A stretch of 64,000 bases of DNA from Diplolepis rosae (Eukaryota; Arthropoda; Insecta; Hymenoptera; Diplolepididae). Positions 32,520 through 43,651 of this stretch are shown piece after piece. Made by a program: the position numbers and the translations under genes. Under the pieces are notes generated by a model. It ran no database searches. It was not told where the DNA came from and saw only the letters and a list, made by a program, of their open reading frames with translations. The first letter of the stretch is position 1. Each line of letters begins with the position of its first letter. The stretch is from positions 7,419,001 to 7,483,000 of the forward strand of contig JAPYXD010000466.1 in NCBI GenBank assembly GCA_030998225.1. The letters run 5' to 3'.

Positions 32520-33330
32520 GGTGGACCAATAAGTACCCGTGTAGGGAATACAGACGAAAGTTTTTCACAAAAGCTTTTTTTTTTCAACGTACTCTGGTTT
32601 CAGGGCGATACATTTTTTCCAACGTCCCAGCCATTGGGCATTAATCCATAGCATTATTCATGCCTTGTCGTATTGGAAAAGCACATTTTCCTTTGCTAAA
32701 TGGGGCCGTGTCTCTTTCAATTTCTTATCGAATCGGTTTAATAATTCACTGCAGTACTGCTCCGTGATCCTGCGTCCTTTCGCCGAAATGTCCATGAGGA
32801 TTATTCCCTTCGAATCCCAAATAATCGTATCCATGACGTTTCCGGCACATGGGACCGTCTTTGCCTTCTTCAGAGCAGATTCAGCGGTGTAGACTTAACG
32901 TGAAAACTCCTACGGATTTTGCTCAGAGAGGTCCAAACACTGCTTCGAAGTTTACAGCCGTATCCGTTTGTTGTTCACTATGTACAATTGCGACACCCAT
33001 CATGTCAACACTTTTCCCATTAGCAGCTCATCACGTAAAAAGTTAATTGAACCTTCGTTCGGCGATCAGCAAGCATCATGTCGTGGACATTTTTAACGAT
33101 TTCCGCAGTAACCACGTCTGCCGGACGGTCTGGGGGCTCCTAATGTACGGCCACGTTTAAATTCGTTGAACCAATATTTCACGATTTACATAAATGTGAA
33201 ATGTCCCTATAGACAGCACCCAACTTCGTTTTTACTTCTTCGCACGATTTTCCATCAATAACTAAAAAGCGATTTACGGATCGATATTGTTTTTTTTTTT
33301 CTATTGTATCGGAAAACACCAAACACATTT
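32520..33330 (-). pseudogene. Decayed mariner transposase, family 2
   Basis: From about 33,325 downward the minus strand shows the start DGKSCEEVKTKLGAVYRDIS, then PADVVTAEIVKNVHDM, IIWDSKGIILMDI, NRFDKKLKETRPHLAKENVL and a terminal RWKKCIALKPEYVEKKK. Stops and frame changes break it, and the stretch with the second catalytic Asp and the YSPDLAPSDY-type block is deleted. A terminal GGACCAATAAGTACCCGTGT lies at about 32,525. It belongs to the same broad mariner group as 62,620-63,345. Confidence 0.75.
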
Positions 33331-33372
33331 ATTACAAATGGCTGTCAAGTCAAAAATAACCTATGAATTAAT

Positions 33373-33843
33373 CTAAAATGTTGTATGACGTCGTTTGAAA
33401 GATGCCTCGGTGTTGGGTACTAGTCTTTTTTGTTTGGCTGTTAGGCTATTGTCCATCAGCTGCTGACTTTCGTCTGCCTCTAGGTATGGTTTTAGTTTGC
33501 TAATGTGCACGTGCCAATAATACCTCCCCCTTTCGTCTTGCAGGTCGATAATTACTGGCGACTGTTTTTTCTTAACAATGTATGGCCCGTCGAATTTCTC
33601 GGCTAGCTTTGCGTTGAAATTTGCCGCCTTGTCGGAGAGTTGTTGTGTTTTCTTCAGGACCTTGTCTCCGATATACGGTGTCCAGCTCCTCCGTCTAAGG
33701 TCGTAATATTTCCGTTGCTTCTGGAAACTCTGTGTGATTTTGACTCTCGCGAGCTCCAGAGCTTCCCGCAGTCTCTGGATTCGAAAGAAAGAAGGCATGC
33801 ATATGACTATGTCGTTTAAGTAGGCGAAAGCTTGCTGGACCAT
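33373..33843 (-). pseudogene. RT/integrase fusion fragment of the gypsy relic
   Basis: The 156-residue frame begins QQAFAYLNDIVICM, an RT catalytic motif in which the first Asp of YLDD is Asn. It then runs directly into an integrase tail: RKYYDLRRRSW, IGDKVLKKTQQ, FDGPYIVKKKQSPV and WHVHISKLKPY. Everything from the RT thumb through the integrase core is missing. Non-functional. Confidence 0.82.
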
Positions 33844-33864
33844 ATCGGGTGTAATGGCCCGGCC

Positions 33865-34161
33865 TCAAAGTTGCTGGAACGTAGATGGGGCGGAGTTTAG
33901 ACCAAAAGGCATGACATTAAATATGAAGAGACCTCTCCCGTAAACGGTGAATGCTGTAAGCGGCTTACAGTCCTCTGCTAGTGGCACGTGCCAGTAGCCA
34001 TTTTTCAAATCGATCATTGATAGATATCTGGCCCCCCGCAGTTCGTCTAATATCGCATTTACTTGTGGAAGCGGGTAGGCGTCCATCCTGGTGACGCTGT
34101 TTAATTTCCGGAAGTCGATGCAGAACCTTGGCTTGCCGTCCCTCCGACGGATTATAACCAT
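33865..34161 (-). pseudogene. RT finger/palm fragment of the gypsy relic
   Basis: Contains RRRDGKPRFCIDFRKLNSVT, DAYPLPQVNAILDELRGARY, MIDLKNGYWHVPL (motif A) and VMPFGLNSAPSTFQQL. The next part of RT continues in another frame after a stop near 33,865. Confidence 0.88.
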
Positions 34162-34302
34162 CGGCGAGGTCCACGGACTGCTTGAAGGTCACACTACCCC
34201 TTCTTTTATTATTTTGTCTAGTTCCTCGTCGATTATTGCCTGCATGGCGGAATTCCGCGGGCGGTATCGTTGCTTGACCGGCGTTGGGTCTGCGAGTATG
34301 AT

Positions 34303-34653
34303 CTAGTTCTCGATGAGGGGGGTTGTTCCCCTGACCTGGTTGAATTGTCCCACGTGTTCCTCCAGGAACCGCTTGGCCTGGGTTTGCTTTTCTTTTTCCA
34401 GGTCGGTCATTGTGATTGGCCCGCTGATGGCGAATGTGGCTGTTTTGCTATTGTTTTTACCCGGTGTAATGTCGGTTCCGTTAAGGAGCATCTGGAGTCC
34501 GAATTTAGTCAGGGCGTCCATTCCTAGGAGGACGGCGGGGTTTAAAGTAGGTAACTCGAGAAAATCAGCGGCGATGGTTAGACCAGCTGCAGAAATGTTT
34601 CCGGTGAGTTTGTCCCCCAAGGATATTTCTGACCCGTCGGTGACAATTGCCAC
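34303..34653 (-). pseudogene. Protease C-terminus fragment of the gypsy relic
   Basis: LLGMDALTKFGLQM is the C-terminal ILG-type motif of retroviral-like aspartic protease. The catalytic DTG region is not recognisable. The following FLEEHVGQFNQVRGTTPLIE resembles the protease-RT connector. Confidence 0.65.
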
Positions 34654-34744
34654 TTCGCCGCTTTCTCCCCTCTGCCAGCCTTCCTCGCAGCATTAGTAGC
34701 TTGTTTTTCGGTCGTCAAGGATGAGGCGCAGTAATCCCTTCCCG

Positions 34745-35125
34745 TCAAAGTGGCAGTTCCACATCCTCATCTAGTCGAGGGTGTGGCCGGTGTTTTGTCT
34801 CATGTGTTCCTGAACCGGTATGCCTAGGGGTTTCTAACGCCCTTTCTTGACTGGTGCTTGAGGGGTGGTTCAGAAACCGCAGTTGGCCCAAGCAGCCGTG
34901 ATGGGGGGCAGGGCCTCGTTGCGAGCTGGCCGGCGGCTCTTTCTCAATGCTTGAAGCTATTACCTCCCTCCGGGTCGATGAGGCTACTAGAACTTCCCTC
35001 AGTTCCTGTAGTTCTTTCTCCATGTGTTCCAGGTCCTTGGTCCAGCCCGGGTCTTCCTTGTAATTGGGTGGGTCCCTGAGCTTCTTAGCAAACAGACCTG
35101 GGTTTTGCCTGACGAATGTCACCAT
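34745..35125 (-). pseudogene. Possible Gag fragment of the gypsy relic
   Basis: A charged frame with a predicted coiled stretch, EHMEKELQELREVLVASS, then a Pro/His-rich tail. No zinc knuckle. Assigned to Gag by position upstream of protease only. Confidence 0.45.
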
Positions 35126-35236
35126 GCGATTCCTGAGGACGGCCAGGGAACTGCTGGTGTCTAATTCGTGCCACTCGCGCTCTTGGGTAAGCTGCTCCTT
35201 CTTAAGGCGGTAAATTCACGACACGACCATGGTCAA

Positions 35237-35366
35237 GAGCGATATACCTCTTTCAAGTAAGAGCTGGTGATCTCTCCTCGTTGAGAGCGATGTACCTCTT
35301 ACAGTTAAGTAAGAGCTCGTAGTCTCTCCTCTTTGAGAGCAATGTACCTCTTGCAGTTAAGAGCAT
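35237..35366. repeat. Three-copy tandem repeat, 48-52 bp
   Basis: GAGCGATRTACCTCTT units start at 35,237, 35,285 and 35,337, each followed by TAAGAGCTNGT and TCTCTCCT. It lies at the 5' side of the minus-strand gypsy relic and could be its leader or LTR remnant. Confidence 0.75.
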
Positions 35367-35629
35367 GTATTTTCCTGGAGCCTGTTTTCAGTGGTCTTGC
35401 CGCCTTGGCATCAGACGACTGATTGTGTCTATCACGGAGTCGTTCGCGTTTATATATTGGATTTATAACTTAATTCGTGCGGTTTTCTAAGAGATAGCGT
35501 AACTTGATTATTATTCCATCGTTCCAATATTCCGAACATGCGTTAGAAAGGTACTGCCATTGTTCGTCTTTTTCAGTATATGTCATTCATTTGAAGCCTA
35601 AACAACGATAATTGATTATTCACTCAAAT

Positions 35630-36263
35630 ATGTCGAACTTTGTGCCTGAAAAAGTGTTTTTGCGGGGAGTTCTTCTTCATTACTTTAATATGAAGAAAAC
35701 TGCTGCCAAGTCATCGTATTTTGGTGGAAGTTTATGGTGAACATGCTCTAGCTGAGCGAACGTGCCAAAAGTGGTTTGCATGATTTAAAAGTGGTGATTT
35801 TGAATTGGAAGACGAAGAACGTCCTGGGCAGCCAAAAAAATTTCAAGATGAAGAACTGGAAGCATTACTCGATGAAGATTGTTGCCAAACACCAGAACAG
35901 CTCGCAGAATCCTTGGGAGTCACACAAGCAGCCATTTCAAAACGTTTAAAAGCAGCCGGATACATTCAAAAGCAAGGAAATTGGGTTCCATATGAACTCA
36001 AGCCGAGAGACGTTGAAAGGCGGTTTTGCATGTCCGAAATGCTGCTGGAACGTCACAAAAAAAAGTCATTTTTGCATCGGATTGTTACTGGTGATGAAAA
36101 ATGGATCCATTACGACAACCCCAAGCGCAAAAAATCATATGTGAAACCTGGCCAACCAGACAAATCAACGGCAAAGCCGAATATCCATGGCGCGAAGGTA
36201 ATGCTCTGTATTTGGTGGGATCAGAAGGCTGTGCTGTATGTGTGGGCGGTCGCTAGGTGGTAG
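35630..36263 (+). pseudogene. Truncated mariner transposase, family 1
   Basis: Translation starts MSNFVPEKVFLRGVLLHYF at 35,630, is interrupted by stops near 35,740-35,790, then runs open from 35,805. The open part has KKFQDEELEALLDED, ESLGVTQAAISKRLKAAGY (second helix-turn-helix), WVPYELKPRD and HRIVTGDEKWIHYDNPKRKK with the first catalytic Asp. It stops after CIWWDQKAVLYVWAV, before the HDNARPH region, so the catalytic triad is incomplete. It matches the relic at 18,850-19,205. Confidence 0.88.
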
Positions 36264-36776
36264 AGCGGTCATCTGTCTGACGCATCGTATTTATCAACGT
36301 CGTTTCTGAAATTCGGTACATACATATACCCGAGTTAGTCGTTGTGCGTTCATGTTTCGATCGTCGAGTCAGGCTTCCTGTCCAGGGTGCGTTGACCTTC
36401 CGTCGTGGTCGTACGTTCGTAAGTTTGAGTTAATCGTCGACATTTGGTGTGGTGTTGCCCGACCTTATTCAAGAACTTGGCATGTCCGGATGAGGGTTCC
36501 TTGGCTAAACCTGTGTTAAAGTAATAGTTTTAGTGGAAATTGTGTTCCTTTTTTTTTAATGGTGCAAAATTTGAGTGTGGGTAGGCATTTTTTTCAATTT
36601 TACGGGATTGAAATAGGCACGTTTTTTTTGCCAGTGGAGTTGTTCGTAGAGTCACACTAAATTGTACATAATAGATTTTATGTGCCACCGGCGCGCAAAC
36701 TCGTTTTTTCGCTACAGTTAACAGTAGCGCAATGTAGTACATTTCGCCAGAAAGGAATGAAATGTAAAAATTGAAC

Positions 36777-36787
36777 TGCGCATGCGC
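36777..36787. promoter_or_regulatory. NRF1/Ewg-like palindrome, site 1
   Basis: TGCGCATGCGC is a perfect match to the NRF1 consensus known in animals (Ewg in flies). A second copy in the same TTGAACTGCGCATGCG context lies 103 bases downstream. Confidence 0.4.
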
Positions 36788-36879
36788 CCATAGCCATGAA
36801 ACGAAGCTCAATCCTTCTTATTCTTCTTCTTCCTCGTACAGCGTTAGCATCTTACTGGCAAAGCCTTGTACATTTGAAC

Positions 36880-36890
36880 TGCGCATGCGT
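36880..36890. promoter_or_regulatory. NRF1/Ewg-like palindrome, site 2
   Basis: TGCGCATGCGT, one base off the perfect palindrome, preceded by the same TTTGAAC as site 1. Confidence 0.35.
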
Positions 36891-37026
36891 CTACTAAAAT
36901 CCATTACTACTACACAAGATCGATAAAATCAAAATGGCCGGGACTAGTCGTGACATATCAAGTGTACTATCAAACATTTGGAGTGCCGAAAAGGTCGAAT
37001 GTTGAGAATGTGTGATACGACACTAT

Positions 37027-37809
37027 TGTAACGGAACACTTGCTTGATTAGAATTATAATGTTAATATTTCTTATTTATGAGCTTTATTGTTGTTTATAA
37101 CCCTCCCCTCTACCATTTTCTTCTAGCGAAGAGGCTGAGCTAGCAGCACGTCGGATTCCCACTCTGGACGCCGACATTTTGGGTTTGTGTCGAGTCTGGA
37201 CGAGGAAGAGAGAAAATCCATAACCGGGAATTTCGAACTACCGCGAGTTGTCAAGACGAACAACTTATCGAGCTAGGATCAGTGCCTAGTCCTCTAATAT
37301 TTTTTTTTGTTATGCTATTTTTTTTGGGTATTTTTCGTTACCTTAACGCTGGTTGAGGATTGGTCCAAGAAAGACCTGGCGCCCGCGGTTATCATTTTTT
37401 TGAGTTAAGTCATTTGATTTCTCTTCTCTGTTATTTTTTTTTTTTTGAGTGGAGTAGAGAATTAATTGTTTTTTAGCTAGTACCAGAGTGGGAAACCGGA
37501 ATTGGGCGCGGCTATCTAACTGAATTGGAAAGTTGGAAAAAGCTACGTCACAATGGTAAATACAGACACTGACAGCGGCACACCAAATCTATCGCTTTAT
37601 ATCCAGTCACACCTACATAAAAACAGACTTAACATTCTAATGTATTTCTCATTTGTATTTTTCTAAATTTAGTCGTTCTTTAATAAACAAATTTATAATA
37701 ATAATTGAACGTGCATCTCCGATTTTTTTCATCCCCCCCCCCCCCCCCATTTACCGAACCCTGGCTGAATGAAGCGTCTGGCAACCAGGGGGAAAGTAGG
37801 GATGTTACA
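37027..37809 (+). repeat. Probable solo LTR
   Basis: The 783-bp segment begins TGTAACGGAACAC and ends GGGATGTTACA, an inverted TGTAAC/GTTACA terminus typical of gypsy LTRs. Near its 3' end are AATAAACAAA and a C17-type run, as expected for R/U5. No primer site, polypurine tract or internal domain adjoins it, and no exact target duplication was found. Confidence 0.55.
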
Positions 37810-37818
37810 CGGTAACAA

Positions 37819-38217
37819 TAACATTTAAAGCATCGTACTTATGATTCTGTGGCGAAATTTGAATTACAAGGTGTAGGAATGAATACAATAATTTTAGTTT
37901 TCACTGATAATAACTAGAAAAACATCGTATACTTGCATTAGAGGCAGTGTAATGGTTCACAACTGGCGGAACGTCTTCACTGTCAGGATTGGATATTGGT
38001 AGAAGTGAGATAAAAATAGTTGTGTTGCTCCATTCAATAGTCAACCTTATTGGTGAAGACGGTCCCCCAATTGTGAACCACTGCACTGCTTTTAGTGACA
38101 GGTATACAATGTTTTTCTAGTTTACATCGTTAAAAAATAAAATTATTGTGTTTATTCCTACACCTTCTAATTCAAATTTTGCCACAGAATCATAGTTGCA
38201 ATGCTTTAAATGTTTTT
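37819..38217. repeat. Palindromic element, ~400 bp
   Basis: Ends AACATTTAAAGCAT and ATGCTTTAAATGTT are inverted. Similarity runs through TATGATTCTGTGGC, GGTGTAGGAAT and AACTAGAAAAACAT over about 140 bases per arm. No frame. It begins 10 bases after the solo LTR. Confidence 0.8.
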
Positions 38218-39175
38218 TTCATCGTTCTTAGCCATAATAATGCGAGGTCAGAGAATGATCAGAGAATGATCAGAGAACTCTGACCGTTCTCTCAACCGGG
38301 TCCACTGGGGCTATTATGACTTTAAAGTAACCTGCGCCTTGTTTTTTTTCAAAATAAATTTCAAGTCTTATTTATTTTGAATTAATTATGATACTTTGAG
38401 TAAAGTAACTGGCGCTGAACTAGAGTTTTATTTTCTATCATTTAAGTATTTTCAGCTATTTATATATAGGATTTATAAAATATTGGGTATGCTCAAATTA
38501 CAGGTTCCGCGTAAGGACCTGCATCTCAATTAATGAATTCTTAGAAAAGTATCGAGTGAAGGATTTAGAAACAGTTTCGGAGAAAGTCAAGACTGCGCGA
38601 AAAAAAATTTGGTATTTTTCCATTTTTTGCTACGTAACTCTTCTTCGCTTTAGACATTGTTTTTACATATTTACATATGTACTCATTTCAATATTATATT
38701 AGAATATAGTAGTTGAAAAAAATTATGAATAATATATAGTTAATAGTTAACATTAAATAAAGTATCGAATTGCATTGTCAAACTGAAGCAGAAAAAATCG
38801 TATTAGGAAAAGCTGACAGGAAACTAACATGGGTTACCGAATCACTCGTTCACGCCAATGGGCTATAAAAAATTATGAAGAGCGAACAGAATTTCAGCCT
38901 GATGAACAATGCACTCAATGACCCATAAATTTTTAATTACAATATTGATTAGTTGGTAATATTTCTTCTTTCTCAAGATTTTTGGCTAGATAAAAACTTT
39001 TCCAGTTTTATTATTAATATATCAACATAAAATAGTAAAAGATAAATGTGTAACAAATTGCTTGTAATAGACGGAAATATTATTAAAAAAAAAACACGTG
39101 CATAAAATTTATATTTATATCGTCAAATTGCGGTACTTTCATGTGGTTCATACGTTTCACATGCATGCGTCATCC
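38218..39175. other. No recognised feature
   Basis: AT-rich DNA; only a small AATGATCAGAG duplication near 38,255-38,275. Confidence 0.4.
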
Positions 39176-39676
39176 ACACGGAGAAAAATAGTTGAAGTAA
39201 TTTCACTCAACTCTGTCGATTAAACTTGGGACATAAGGACATTTGAACATGTATTAAATCCTAGTGGGGTAAAATGAATTTGATAAATACCTAATTCACC
39301 CGAAGTGAATAACAATAAGCGTTACATAGGAAATAGTAAGGAGTTGAGTAAAACGTTATCGACGACAGGGCACCAACATGCGTCAGTGGGTTAACATGAA
39401 ATGTATAAGTATATCACCGAGGCTTGAGGTGCTTCAAACCGTAGTTGGGTAAAATGAGCATCGGGCGTATTATTTCAACTGACAATGGTATGGTTCTCTT
39501 GAATAAAAAAAAATTCTCACCTCGAACCTACCAATAGTCATCCGGTACATACATAAACAACATACGAATACATTCACACCATTCAGTCGTAGCCAATCAT
39601 ATTTTAAATCATAAATACACTTAAACATATAAGCTTATATATATATAAACCTAATAACTACATTTATATATAGTAC
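39176..39676 (+). repeat. Dispersed repeat, copy 2
   Basis: Inverted relative to 490-902, with an extra ~100 bases in the middle (about 39,385-39,470). It starts ACACGGAGAAAAATAG and ends TATATAGTAC. No coding content. Confidence 0.75.
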
Positions 39677-39679
39677 AGT

Positions 39680-39850
39680 GATCCCAGAACGTGGGAGCTG
39701 GCGGCCCCCACCACGCTCCCATGTGGGAGCACACATAATGAAGCGCGCCTTGTCGGTGTGTCCCCACTTCCTCACTTCGATTTCACGCTTTCGTCTGTTG
39801 AGCCAAGATCGAAACCTTTCTTTCTTTGATATTTTTGAAAACATTCACTT
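39680..39850 (-). pseudogene. Fragment related to 44,600-44,810
   Basis: On the minus strand, ACGAAAGCGTGAAAT and CCCACATGGGAGCGTGGTGG...CCCACGTTCTGG match the region upstream of the env pieces at 44.6-44.8 kb. The translations LPHGSVVGAASSHVLGSL and LPDGNVVGAEKSHVLETLS are alike, and resemble the LPDG-type tail of gypsy integrases. It is short and isolated, so assignment is tentative. Confidence 0.5.
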
Positions 39851-40243
39851 AAAATGAATATCTAATCATTTTTTTTTAATTTTAGGATAATTTAAAGAAT
39901 TAAAAAATGATTTTCTATTGAAATTTAAACTCAATAAATTTTCAAAGTTTCACAACGAAATATCAATTTCTATATTTGTTAGCTATGCAAATCAAATAAT
40001 TCAATTACAAAATTATGTAGAGAATATTATATATTGAGGAATTATAAAATATGATATTGGAGTTTGAAAAATAAAATATTAACATAATTAAGTATTACAT
40101 AAATTATATCTAATTATACAATCGAAATTATACAGTAGAGTTTCTTCTCTGGTATAAGGCAACATTGAAAAAAATTTCATTCAAATAAAATACCCAGAAA
40201 GCTAATGCGTAATATTATTCACATATGAATTTCATTATAAAAC

Positions 40244-41638
40244 TGTTACGTCAGAAACGTAAAATTTCTCGTCTTAAAAGATTCCTATATATGTTACTTG
40301 TACGTTTTATGCTAATATACTAGGTTTTGAGATGCCTAGGTATACAACTCACGCACTACAATTGGCGTTATAGTTAATATAATAAGTTTTGAGATGCTTA
40401 TATATATAACTTACGCTTTTTCCTTGCTTGAGAAGGCAAGAGAAAGAGTTTTGTCGAATATTTCTCCTTGTTGATAGCTGGATAACGGCACAATCCTGAC
40501 TGGAGTTAAGTAGTGCTAGTCAAGTAGTACAGGAAGCGTATCAGACAATCCAACTTGCTTGCTAAACACTGGTTAAGTTCGTTTTCTGTAGATTTAACTC
40601 TCAGAACTCGACTTAATACGACGATACACGTATCTAACGGCACTTATTAATTCACGACCACCGGACTTGCACCACTTAAGGACCAGGGATTATATTTACC
40701 AAGTACCGAGGTAATCCTTGTATAAGATACCGAATTACGAATATCGAAGGGTCAATTCGTGACACCGACAGTATGACTTGCGGACGGAGTGATTACCGAC
40801 GTTAAGATCTTGAAGACTGAACAGCTACCAGCGAAAAGACAACCTCCAGAGGTAAATCTGGGGTTTATATATTATTGATTATTCCTATAGTGGGAGTGCA
40901 TTCATATTTTCGTGGATCGGCACGTACCTTGCTACTCGATGGATCGGCACGCGTCTGGCAGCAATGTCATTGACCATACTTGCTGACAATCGCGTAAATG
41001 CATGAACTGGCGGCGCGTTCCCATACAGGTCATACTATCGGGATCAAAGTTCATTTACGCTCAATGCGGTACATCTTTCTCTCGCCTTTTCAGCTATGTT
41101 ACTTAATATGTATATGTTGACAGGTCGGTGCAATTGTTCTAAGCTACAAATACACTGACTCATCTATTATTTTATACATTAGGTTTTAATCTTATTTCCT
41201 TATAGTATTTATGTAATACATAATCTTCTAGTGTCTATATTTTGAAATATTATTTACGTTATCTTGCGAATCCCCAATAATGTGATTGATGTTATTGATT
41301 ATCCATTATTGGTCCTTGCCGATTATTAGGTACTGGTGTTTGATTATTATTATTAACTATTTAACGACTGTTAACAATAATGAATTTTATTGTTATTTAT
41401 TTTCGTTAAATAATTATTAATGTTTACTTATCTGATTTCCTACATTACCGGCGGCAAGGCAGTGTTCTTGTTTTATGCAACTCGACTGCCTTGTCGATCT
41501 CAGATAATTTCTGACAGGTGTTTTCTACTATCAGTGTCTTAATGAGGAGACATGTATCAGTTATATCCCTGAGCGTTTACTGGGTTGCCTAGGTACAGGC
41601 GAAAGGAATTAAAATTTTAAAATATCAGGGATATAACA
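40244..41638 (-). repeat. LTR of the env-bearing gypsy element (minus orientation)
   Basis: The 1,395-bp segment has TGTTA/TAACA inverted ends. On the minus strand it starts TGTTATATCCCTGAT, directly after a purine tract (AAGGAGGGAGG) at 41,641-41,652, the arrangement expected for a 3' LTR. Its other end, TTACGTTTCTGACGTAACA, is nearly the same as the end of the 1-12 kb LTR. No second copy is in the window, so LTR identity rests on ends and context. Confidence 0.65.
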
Positions 41639-41640
41639 GT

Positions 41641-41652
41641 CCTCCCTCCTTA
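41641..41652 (-). promoter_or_regulatory. Polypurine tract of the env-bearing element
   Basis: Minus-strand AAGGAGGGAGG two bases before the LTR start. A near-identical stretch including CGTCCTCGATGAT next to it recurs at 42,704-42,740. Confidence 0.6.
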
Positions 41653-42013
41653 GATTAATCATCGTCCTCGATGATAATATTATTTATTTATCTTCCCCTT
41701 TTCCCTTTCAGATATAATTAATTAATTTAATTATTATTATTATTTTTTTTTATTTTTAATTTACTTGGCTATAACAACAGGAGAGGCACCGCGTCGGTTT
41801 CGAATTCCAAGTGATATTAATTTCTGTCTCTTGCTGGATTGTGTATTTCTCGTGTAATTGATCATGTGTTGTGTCTATAGTGAACTTCTGATTCTCGGAT
41901 TGACATAGGTGAGTATGATTTATCCTTGATTCTTAACTTATGTTTCCCTGGATTGTCATTTTTTTTTCTTATTTTTTCTGTTCTTATTTTTAAAGTCTGT
42001 AATCAATTTTTGT

Positions 42014-42562
42014 ATGGCTGGGCAGCTGCTCTTTTGTTTGAAGGTGCGTCATTTCATTAGTTCTTTTAACATCATGGCAGGGCAAGCATCATCATCTAGT
42101 GGTTCCCGGACGATTCCTTACTCGCACTGGTATCTGAACAACGCCCATGACGTCAACGATTTGACCATGGATCGTGGAGAACTTCGATCTCACAGTGAGT
42201 TTTTAATTTCTTTGAGACATTAGTTTTTGTGATTGTTGGTGGGGTATTCTATTACTTAATAAGTTTTCTGGGTTGAGTCTCTTACATTTCGGTGCGCGAT
42301 GTCTGAACCCCGTGAGTGTGATTACAGTGCCGTGTTAATCGACTAGTGTATCTCGGGCCAGTCCTCTTCTTGTTTCAAGCTGGTTGGTGACGATGATGGG
42401 CATGATTGTCATCTTGTCGCTTCCATTGGCATTGAGAGGTGGATCGTTGCTCTTCATCTATTCTGCGGTGTCAGGTTACATGCTCGGTGCCATACTGCTT
42501 CTTCTCTTCGTATGATTATTTCTCGCGCTAGCCATTTTGTCGGAAGCCTCTTATCTCGTTGA
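42014..42562 (+). other. Two small antisense-oriented open segments
   Basis: On the plus strand, opposite to env, 42,014-42,223 encodes 69 residues (inner start MAGQASSSSGSRTIPYSHWY at 42,074), with CACAGTGAGT resembling a 5' splice site near its end. A second frame, 42,299-42,562, starts MSEPRECDYSAVLID, meets one TAG, then continues for 72 residues with three CxxH/HxxC-like pairs (DDDGHDCHLVASIG, LHLFCGVRLHARCH) and stops just before GTAAGT. Neither matches a family I know. They lie between two copies of the purine tract and could be an acquired gene or chance frames. Confidence 0.3.
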
Positions 42563-42703
42563 GGTAAGTTTTTCCTACTGGACTGCATAAATGCTGCGCA
42601 GGTCAATCTAATTACAGGCGTCTCTGACTGGTACTGTAGATTTCTTTCTATTTTATTTTTTTTTTTTTTTGATGAAAAAATTTTTTCGTGTAACTTTCCG
42701 TGT

Positions 42704-42740
42704 CCTCCCTCCTTAGATTTGTCAGCGTCCTCGATGATAT
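42704..42740 (-). repeat. Second purine-tract copy
   Basis: CCTCCCTCCTTAGAT followed by CGTCCTCGATGAT repeats the sequence beside the LTR at 41,641-41,680. The env frame ends 45 bases away. Confidence 0.6.
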
Positions 42741-42784
42741 AGGAGGTGGTATTTTAAGCAATTCGGATATTTCGGATTGGAAAT

Positions 42785-43651
42785 TTAGTAGTTTCTCTTT
42801 ATACTTGAATTTCGGGGATGTTTACTGGCTGTAAGTATTGTAGTAGCTTCTTCTTTTCTTGGAGTTCTTTTTAGGCTTTTTAAACATTTTAGGATTGAAT
42901 TTTTTCCAAAATAAATCATAATTATTATAATAATGATTATTATTGCACTAGATCCTCCTGTCCAGTATTTATTATGTAATTGTTTAGTAAACTTTTGTTC
43001 TTCGAATTCTGTCAATTGTTCTTCTATGGTTGAAAATGATTCGTCTGTGTGGAGCCTTTTCCAATGTCCTATGTGAGATTTTTCCCACGTAAAAGGTTTT
43101 ATTTTAGGAAGTTGTTGAATTGTGGCCAACTTTGGAAGAATTTCGGTTATATTGAAAGTAAAATTAGGGTTGTAAATATATTCTTCTGTCTTTTTATTAA
43201 TCTGAGTTCCGGTTAGGGTGGTATATTTCGTCCTTGCGGTACATCCTGTACCTAATAGGAGTAGTCCTGAATTGCTGAGGCAACCTTTTTCCAGTTTTCC
43301 TTTTATGCAGTTGATGCTTATTGGCTCTGGATTTTTTGTTGAATAAATCCAGGCAGATAACGAAGGGATGTAGTTCCAATACATTTCTTCTTCTACTTTC
43401 ATTCTGATGTCACAAAGGTGAATGGTGTCCTTTGATGGTCTTGTTAACATCAAACATTCGCATGACGTAGTTGTGGAAACTTCATGCTTGGGCTGGGTGT
43501 TTTTGCAGATGGTGTTGTAAAAGGTTTTTTGACAATTATCATAATATTCTTTGCTTACGAGAAAAAATTTTCTTTCGTCATTTGCCAGGGCAATATACGG
43601 AGTTTTTGGTATTATATAAATAAAATATTTTTTGATGCACTGGATGTGCAT
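42785..43651 (-). pseudogene. env: Env C-terminal portion of an errantivirus-like element
   Basis: The 288-residue frame has several Cys pairs (STTTSCECLMLTRP, INCIKGKLEKGC, LLLLGTGC) and, near residue 235, a long hydrophobic run of Ile (SSAIIIIIIIIMIYF) followed by a basic cytoplasmic tail. This is the layout of the membrane-anchored part of insect gypsy Env proteins, which belong to the baculovirus F-like class. The upstream ectodomain continues in another frame at 43,652-43,835. Several frame breaks make the gene non-functional as it stands. Confidence 0.78.

Larger units (their letters stand above)
33373..35125 (-). mobile_element. Degenerate Ty3/gypsy relic (GC-richer family)
   Basis: Reading on the minus strand from 35,125 the order is gag fragment, protease fragment, RT and integrase C-terminus. 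The RT and integrase parts are fused by an internal deletion. Base composition is clearly GC-richer than the flanks, marking a different family from the elements at 1-12 and 40-55 kb. No LTRs were found. It abuts the mariner relic at 33,365. Confidence 0.8.
36264..37026. other. Non-coding segment between mariner relic and solo LTR
   Basis: No frame with a recognisable domain. Contains two NRF1-like palindromes and a TTCTTATTCTTCTTCTTCC tract. Confidence 0.4.

Noticed and set aside
36240..36290. tRNA-like TAGGTGGTAGAGCGG after the mariner relic
   Set aside because: Only an A-box-like string; no B box or cloverleaf follows.
40244..40290. Solo fragment of the 1-12 kb LTR at 40.2 kb
   Set aside because: Only about 40 bases match; the segment runs on to a TAACA end at 41,638 beside a purine tract, so a separate related LTR explains it better.
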